Part shown: positions 15,015 to 20,319 of the stretch, piece after piece
How positions within the stretch are numbered: position 1 is the first letter of the stretch
How the letters are laid out: every line of letters starts with the position of its first letter
Assembly: GCA_021160785.1 (NCBI GenBank)
Contig: JAGHBX010000318.1
Location: 1-20,319, forward strand
DNA: 20,319 bases
Source of the DNA: Planctomycetota bacterium
GTDB taxonomy: Bacteria > Planctomycetota > Phycisphaerae > Sedimentisphaerales > Anaerohalosphaeraceae
Reading direction: 5' to 3'
Notes under the pieces: model-generated
What the model was told of the DNA's origin: nothing
The model's database searches: none
Seen by the model: only the letters and a program-made list of their open reading frames with translations
Translations under genes and position numbers: made by a program

Positions 15015-16004
15015 ATGTGTTACATTCCTGCAACCGAACGTTACAACGATATGAAATACAACCGCTGCGGCGCAAGTGGTATTCGGCTGCCGGCGATTTC
15101 GTTGGGCCTGTGGCATAATTTTGGCGGGGTCGATACGTATGAAAACTCACGGGCCATGATTTTCACGGCGTTCGATGCGGGCATAACGCATTTTGATCTG
15201 GCGAATAATTACGGGCCGCCGCCGGGTTCGGCGGAAGAGACATTCGGCAGGATTCTAAAGACCGATTTGGCCGGTTATCGCGATGAACTGATCATCTCGA
15301 CAAAGGCCGGCTACCTCATGTGGCCGGGGCCGTACGGTGAATGGGGCTCCAGGAAATATCTCACCGCATCGCTGGATGCGAGCCTCGAACGTATGGGCCT
15401 GGATTATGTCGATATCTTCTATTCGCACCGCCCCGATCCGGACACGCCGCTGGAAGAAACGATGTCGGCGCTTGACCGCGCGCTAAAACGGGGCAAGGCC
15501 CTCTATGTCGGCATCTCATCGTACAGGTCCGACATGACCAGCCAGGCAATCGCCATCCTGAGAGAGTTCGGTGATCGCTGCCTCATCCACCAGCCCAAAT
15601 ACTCCATCCTCGACCGCTGGGTCGAAGATGGCCTGCTGGACGTGCTCGAAACCGAAGGCGTCGGCTGCATCCCGTTCTGCCCGCTGGCGCAGGGCCTGCT
15701 GACGGACAAGTACTTAGACAGCATACCCCCCGATTCCCGCGCGGCAAAACCGCACGGCTTCTTGAAGAAGGAGACGGTCACCGCTCAACTCCAAAAAAAA
15801 CTCCGCGCTCTCAACGACTTGGCGCAGAAACGAGGCCAATCGTTAGCACAAATGGCTTTAGTCTGGGTGCTCAGGGACAAACGCATCACGTCAGCCCTGA
15901 TCGGAGCAAGCCGCCCCGAACAAATCACCCAAAACATCGCCGCTCTGAAAAACACAACCTTCACCAAAGAAGAACTGACCGCAATCGACAAAATTGCCGG
16001 ATAG
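15015..16004 (+). CDS. gpr: Aldo/keto reductase, YghZ/L-glyceraldehyde 3-phosphate reductase type
   Basis: A 329-residue cytoplasmic NADPH-dependent reductase of the AKR14/YghZ type. Near-identical family blocks include SLGLWHNFGG (29-38), THFDLANNYGPPPGSAEETFGRIL (split at 58-81), YRDELIISTKAGYLMWPGPYGEWGSRKYL (split at 88-116) and LDYVDIFYSHR (129-139). The catalytic tetrad is Asp61, Tyr66, Lys97 and His138. In Escherichia coli the relative reduces L-glyceraldehyde 3-phosphate and detoxifies methylglyoxal; in other bacteria members may work on other short sugar aldehydes. The start at 15015 is preferred over an ATG at 15051 because AAAGGA lies seven bases upstream and the residues ERYNDMKYNRCGASGIRLP align with the N-terminus of E. 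coli YghZ. It closes the DUF362-kinase-phosphoesterase cluster and ends in TAG, converging on phoU. The family is secure; the physiological substrate is inferred. Confidence 0.92.
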   Translation: MCYIPATERYNDMKYNRCGASGIRLPAISLGLWHNFGGVDTYENSRAMIFTAFDAGITHFDLANNYGPPPGSAEETFGRILKTDLAGYRDELIISTKAGYLMWPGPYGEWGSRKYLTASLDASLERMGLDYVDIFYSHRPDPDTPLEETMSALDRALKRGKALYVGISSYRSDMTSQAIAILREFGDRCLIHQPKYSILDRWVEDGLLDVLETEGVGCIPFCPLAQGLLTDKYLDSIPPDSRAAKPHGFLKKETVTAQLQKKLRALNDLAQKRGQSLAQMALVWVLRDKRITSALIGASRPEQITQNIAALKNTTFTKEELTAIDKIAG

Positions 16005-16027
16005 CAGTCTCTCTTGCGACAGTCGTG

Positions 16028-16708
16028 TTATCCTTCGGCGGTTTTTTCATCGTAGTAGTCCAGGTCGCTGATGGGCAATACCACCGAGGTTGCTATATTG
16101 ACCAGATGCGCCATAATGCGCTTGAAATGTCGTGCGATGAGCGTGTAGCAGACAGCCTGATTAACCGTCAGATCGCTGGCGGCAATCACCTCGATTGTCT
16201 CATCGAGCTTCTTCGCCATCGTCGTCTCGACATCCCATGAAGAGATCGCCCTGGCATTATCCGACTCCATGAAGGCTTCTTTCGTATTGGTAAAAAGTTC
16301 TTTGACCTCGTCTTCAAGATGGTTGAAGTATTTGGCGAAAAGCTCACGGTTGATCGGCTCGTCCAGCAGCCCCGTCACCTCATAGAGGTTCTTGGCATAG
16401 TCGCCCAGCCGTTCGGCGTCCTTGACCACACTCATCAGGAGCAGGCACAGGGACGTCTCGAGTGTCGGCTGAAGCGTGAGGTGCTCGACGATTCTCTTGC
16501 GAATATCTTTTTGCAGTCCGTTCACCCGCTTGTCAATCTCATATATTTGATCTTTGAGAGCGGGGTTTTCGACATGGTTAAAGAGGGTGTCGCAGACCAG
16601 TTTGAACATGGTCTCGGTTCCTTCCAGCATCTCCTTGAACTGGCCGAGAACCTGTGTCAGAAAATCCTTTCCCCTCCAGAAACCCAGTAGATTGTTAAAC
16701 ATCTTCAT
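16028..16708 (-). CDS. phoU: PhoU-like phosphate regulator
   Basis: A 226-residue, all-helical PhoU-domain protein, the usual length for two three-helix bundles. The first metal-binding motif is intact: KDAERLGDYAKNL with Glu99 and Asp103. The matching motif in the second bundle reads RHFKRIMAHLVNI (193-205) and lacks the expected Glu and Asp, so only one bundle may bind metal. PhoU proteins restrain phosphate uptake and signalling through PhoR-type kinases, or regulate Na+/Pi cotransporters when linked to them. Here it starts only five bases after the cotransporter gene stops; in many family members a PhoU domain is fused to the C-terminus of that transporter, so this is the split form. There is no signal peptide or membrane span. 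It is the last gene of the minus-strand phosphate cluster and converges on the aldo/keto reductase gene with 23 bases between. Confidence 0.88.
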   Translation of the reverse strand: MKMFNNLLGFWRGKDFLTQVLGQFKEMLEGTETMFKLVCDTLFNHVENPALKDQIYEIDKRVNGLQKDIRKRIVEHLTLQPTLETSLCLLLMSVVKDAERLGDYAKNLYEVTGLLDEPINRELFAKYFNHLEDEVKELFTNTKEAFMESDNARAISSWDVETTMAKKLDETIEVIAASDLTVNQAVCYTLIARHFKRIMAHLVNIATSVVLPISDLDYYDEKTAEG

Positions 16709-16713
16709 AACTC

Positions 16714-17841
16714 CTATTTTAGAATCTTAGAAATAAAAATCAATACCGTTGGCAGTAAAAAGAATACGCCCAAGACGTACGCAAAGGCATAAGCCCTGTT
16801 TTTATACGCCACATCTCCCAGCCAGTGAGCAAGGAAAAGAGGCACTCTTCTCAGCGGTTTTATCGGATACAGGCAAAACACACCGACCAGATTGAAAAGG
16901 AAATGTACGAAGGCGATAATAATGGCCGAAATGTTGCCCGTTGCAAACGATGCGAGAATAGCCGTTGTGGTCGTGCCGATATTTGCGCCCATTGTGATGG
17001 GAAATATGCCTTCAACCGTCAGCACGCCGGAGGCAACCATCGGGATCAAGAGCGATGTTGTGATGGAACTGCTCTGGACAAAGATGGTAAAGGCCAACCC
17101 CGCAACCAGCGCCATGAAACTGTTCCTGGCAATCACATTGTTCAGGACGATTTCGGCCCGGTTGACCACGAGCGATTTCATGATCTTAACAATATAGTAC
17201 AAGGCAACAAAAAGGAATGCCGCCGACAGCGCCAACATCACAATATACGCCGCCGACTTCGACTCGCTGAATATGCCTGTGGAGATATTCTGAATCACGC
17301 CGACGGCGGGCTTGACGATCATCTTAATGGGACTGGTGAATTTCACTCCCCCGACATTGCTGAACATGGTGCTCATAAGTGTGGCGCTTTTCTCGAGACA
17401 ATGCGTGGTGATTTCCAGCGGGAACATGACCGCCACACAGATGAAATTGAAAAAGTCATGAACCGTCGCACCGCTTATCGCCCTCTTGAATTCCTCGCGC
17501 TGGCCGACGTGCCCTAACGACACAAGGGTATTGGTTACCGTCGTTCCGATGTTGGCGCCCATGATAATAGGAATTGCGTTGCCGACAGAAAGCTGTCCCG
17601 AGCCCACAATGCCCACTACGATGGATGTCGTTGTAGAGGAACTCTGGACCAGGCTGGTTGCAAGAATGCCGATGAACAGGCCCACGAAGGGATTGGAAGT
17701 GGTGCTGATAAGGTTCTCGGCAAATCCCTTGCCAAATCCCTTAAAAGCCGCCCCCATCAGGGCGATACTGAGCAGAAAAATATAGAGAAAAAATAAAACG
17801 CCGACGATTTTAAGGATAACTTCACTGTTGCCCTTCTTCAT
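16714..17841 (-). CDS. Na+/phosphate cotransporter (NptA/PF02690 type)
   Basis: A 375-residue inner-membrane protein with about eight to nine hydrophobic segments. It has the hallmark internal duplication: QSSSTTTS (66-73) and GANIGTT (95-101) in the first half, QSSSITTS (256-263) and GANIGTT (285-291) in the second. The QSSS repeats form the sodium and phosphate sites in this family, which imports inorganic phosphate with Na+. Unlike many bacterial homologues it has no C-terminal PhoU domain; PhoU is the next gene, five bases on. I chose the ATG at 17841 (MKKGNSEVI), preceded by AGGAAG, over a GTG at 17886 that would add 15 Cys-rich residues upstream of the first membrane segment. A Pho-box-like array and -10 lie 55-111 bases upstream, so phosphate-starvation control by the adjacent regulator pair is likely. 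Confidence 0.92.
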   Translation of the reverse strand: MKKGNSEVILKIVGVLFFLYIFLLSIALMGAAFKGFGKGFAENLISTTSNPFVGLFIGILATSLVQSSSTTTSIVVGIVGSGQLSVGNAIPIIMGANIGTTVTNTLVSLGHVGQREEFKRAISGATVHDFFNFICVAVMFPLEITTHCLEKSATLMSTMFSNVGGVKFTSPIKMIVKPAVGVIQNISTGIFSESKSAAYIVMLALSAAFLFVALYYIVKIMKSLVVNRAEIVLNNVIARNSFMALVAGLAFTIFVQSSSITTSLLIPMVASGVLTVEGIFPITMGANIGTTTTAILASFATGNISAIIIAFVHFLFNLVGVFCLYPIKPLRRVPLFLAHWLGDVAYKNRAYAFAYVLGVFFLLPTVLIFISKILK

Positions 17842-17895
17842 ATTTGTCTTCCTAACAATACAACACATACATCCAGGCCGAAACACCAGCCGATG

Positions 17896-17901
17896 TATAT
17901 A
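17896..17901 (-). promoter_or_regulatory. Candidate -10 element downstream of the Pho-box-like repeats
   Basis: TATATA on the minus strand (four of six to TATAAT) starts 11 bases after the last repeat of the adjacent array, close to the 10-11 base spacing of the E. coli pstS Pho box and -10. Transcription would start near 17889, about 48 bases before the transporter ATG. Confidence 0.45.
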
Positions 17902-17912
17902 ATCGTCACCTC

Positions 17913-17952
17913 CTGTTAAAGGCGTATTAGCCTTGTGTTAGAAATGTATTAG
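17913..17952 (-). promoter_or_regulatory. Pho-box-like array: four 7-base direct repeats at an 11-base period
   Basis: On the minus strand the units are CTAATAC, CTAACAC, CTAATAC and TTAACAG, separated by four-base spacers ATTT, AAGG and GCCT. Each unit therefore starts exactly 11 bases after the previous one, at 17952, 17941, 17930 and 17919. Seven-base repeats with four-base spacers are the known architecture of PhoB boxes in E. coli, and TTAACA-type repeats are known for PhoP in Bacillus. The array lies before the Na+/Pi cotransporter gene and next to a PhoR/PhoB-type gene pair. Binding by that regulator is inferred, not shown. Confidence 0.7.
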
Positions 17953-17992
17953 AGAGCGGAATTCTGCATCATTTTGTGAAATGGCATTTGTC

Positions 17993-19792
<1,800 letters not shown>

Positions 19793-19819
19793 TGATTCTC
19801 ACTCAACTGCAAATACGAG

Positions 19820-20319
19820 TTACAATTCCTTGAAGCGGTATCCCACACCTCTGACCGTCTCGATGTAGTTTCCCGCCGAAGCGAGTTTCTTTCTCAAACC
19901 CACGACCTGCACATCAATCGACCGGTCCGTGACCGGATAATCGGCGCCGTGTATCGCATCGACAATCTGATACCGCGTAAAGACCCACCCGGGTCGCGAC
20001 GCAAGAAAATGCAGCAGCTTGAACTCCGTCGAGGTCAACTCTACACGCCGGCCCTGTACGATGACACGATGACGCCCCGGGTCGATCTCCAGGATACCCG
20101 CGATTAACACATCCGTCTGGGCCGGGAGGAGAGGCCTTCTAAGCACCGCTCTTACGCGGGCGATCAACACGCGAGGGCTGAAGGGTTTGGTGATGTAATC
20201 GTCGGCGCCGATCTCCAGCCCCGCCACAATGTCGGCCTCTTCGCCCCTTGCGGTAAGCATTATGGCGGGAATATGCTGTGTCCGGGCGTCGTTCTTGACG
20301 ATCCTGCAAACCTCCAGCC
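19820..20319 (-). CDS. phoB: PhoB/OmpR-family response regulator, 5' end outside the window
   Basis: The frame is open to the right edge, so the N-terminal part of the receiver, including the phospho-accepting aspartate, is missing. The first visible residues (LEVCRIVKNDARTQHIPAIMLTARG) are the fourth strand region of a receiver, followed by GADDYITKPFSPRVLIARVRAVLRR with the conserved Lys of TKPF. The C-terminal winged-helix DNA-binding domain is complete: LEIDPGRHRVIVQGRRVELTSTEFKLLHFL, VFTRYQIVDAIHG, then the recognition helix SIDVQVVGLRKKL and the wing YIETVRGVGYRF (all shown in parts of the C-terminal 110 residues). An ATG at 20260 is internal to the receiver and is not the start. It is 27 bases upstream of phoR, the usual phoB-phoR order. 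It is the best candidate to bind the repeat array before the cotransporter gene. PhoB identity rests mostly on context; OmpR-family membership is certain. Confidence 0.9.
   Translation of the reverse strand, partial: LEVCRIVKNDARTQHIPAIMLTARGEEADIVAGLEIGADDYITKPFSPRVLIARVRAVLRRPLLPAQTDVLIAGILEIDPGRHRVIVQGRRVELTSTEFKLLHFLASRPGWVFTRYQIVDAIHGADYPVTDRSIDVQVVGLRKKLASAGNYIETVRGVGYRFKEL

Noticed and set aside
16005..16027. Bidirectional terminator between the aldo/keto reductase gene and phoU
   Set aside because: Only short arms (GGATA and TATCC) flank the gap and there is no T-run on either strand; too weak to annotate.
16825..17517. A 230-codon open frame on the plus strand, rich in His, Arg and Asp
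   Set aside because: It is the complement of the Na+/Pi cotransporter gene; the odd composition is what the reverse of hydrophobic codons yields.
17839..17886. GTG at 17886 as start of the Na+/Pi cotransporter
   Set aside because: It adds 15 residues with three cysteines before a normal MKK N-terminus, and the ATG at 17841 has its own AGGAAG site.

Overview
The window reads as chromosomal DNA of a polysaccharide-degrading bacterium, most likely Planctomycetota (class Phycisphaerae or a close relative). The reasons are family-level. There is a secreted methyltransferase-like/PQQ-propeller fusion, a Tat-exported Gfo/Idh/MocA oxidoreductase, a PEP-CTERM protein with VCBS/FG-GAP-like repeats, a DUF362 protein, and a dense set of signal-peptide-bearing carbohydrate enzymes. 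I see no rRNA, tRNA, CRISPR array, insertion sequence, phage gene or origin.

Region by region. (1) 1-1784, minus strand: a GH10 xylanase-type gene broken by one in-frame TAG, followed 26 bases later by the 5' part of a heparinase II/III-like gene that runs off the left edge. (2) 2021-3514, plus strand: a Tat-exported Gfo/Idh/MocA oxidoreductase with its own promoter. (3) 3546-5120, minus strand: a PEP-CTERM/VCBS protein and a flavin reductase in one short operon, preceded by a separately promoted small helical protein. (4) 5268-10804, minus strand: a two-gene operon with a perfect -35/-10 promoter, encoding a 1289-residue exported methyltransferase-like/PQQ-propeller protein and a GH20 beta-N-acetylhexosaminidase joined by an ATGA overlap. 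(5) 11045-16004, plus strand: a probable operon of DUF362 protein, xylulokinase-like FGGY kinase, exported metallophosphoesterase and YghZ-type aldo/keto reductase. (6) 16028-20319, minus strand: a phosphate module of response regulator (cut by the right edge), PhoR-type kinase, Na+/Pi cotransporter and PhoU.

How they fit together: GH10, the heparinase-like enzyme and GH20 point to breakdown of xylan-like, uronic-acid-containing and amino-sugar glycans outside the cytoplasm. The xylulokinase and aldo/keto reductase would handle pentose or triose intermediates inside the cell. The right end is a phosphate-starvation unit. Its most striking feature lies between phoR and the cotransporter gene: four 7-base repeats at an exact 11-base period followed by a -10-like hexamer, which is the layout of a Pho box. 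The other main anomaly is the amber codon that separates the two catalytic glutamates of the GH10 enzyme. All intergenic gaps are under 300 bases; the largest (1785-2020 and 10805-11044) hold divergent promoters.
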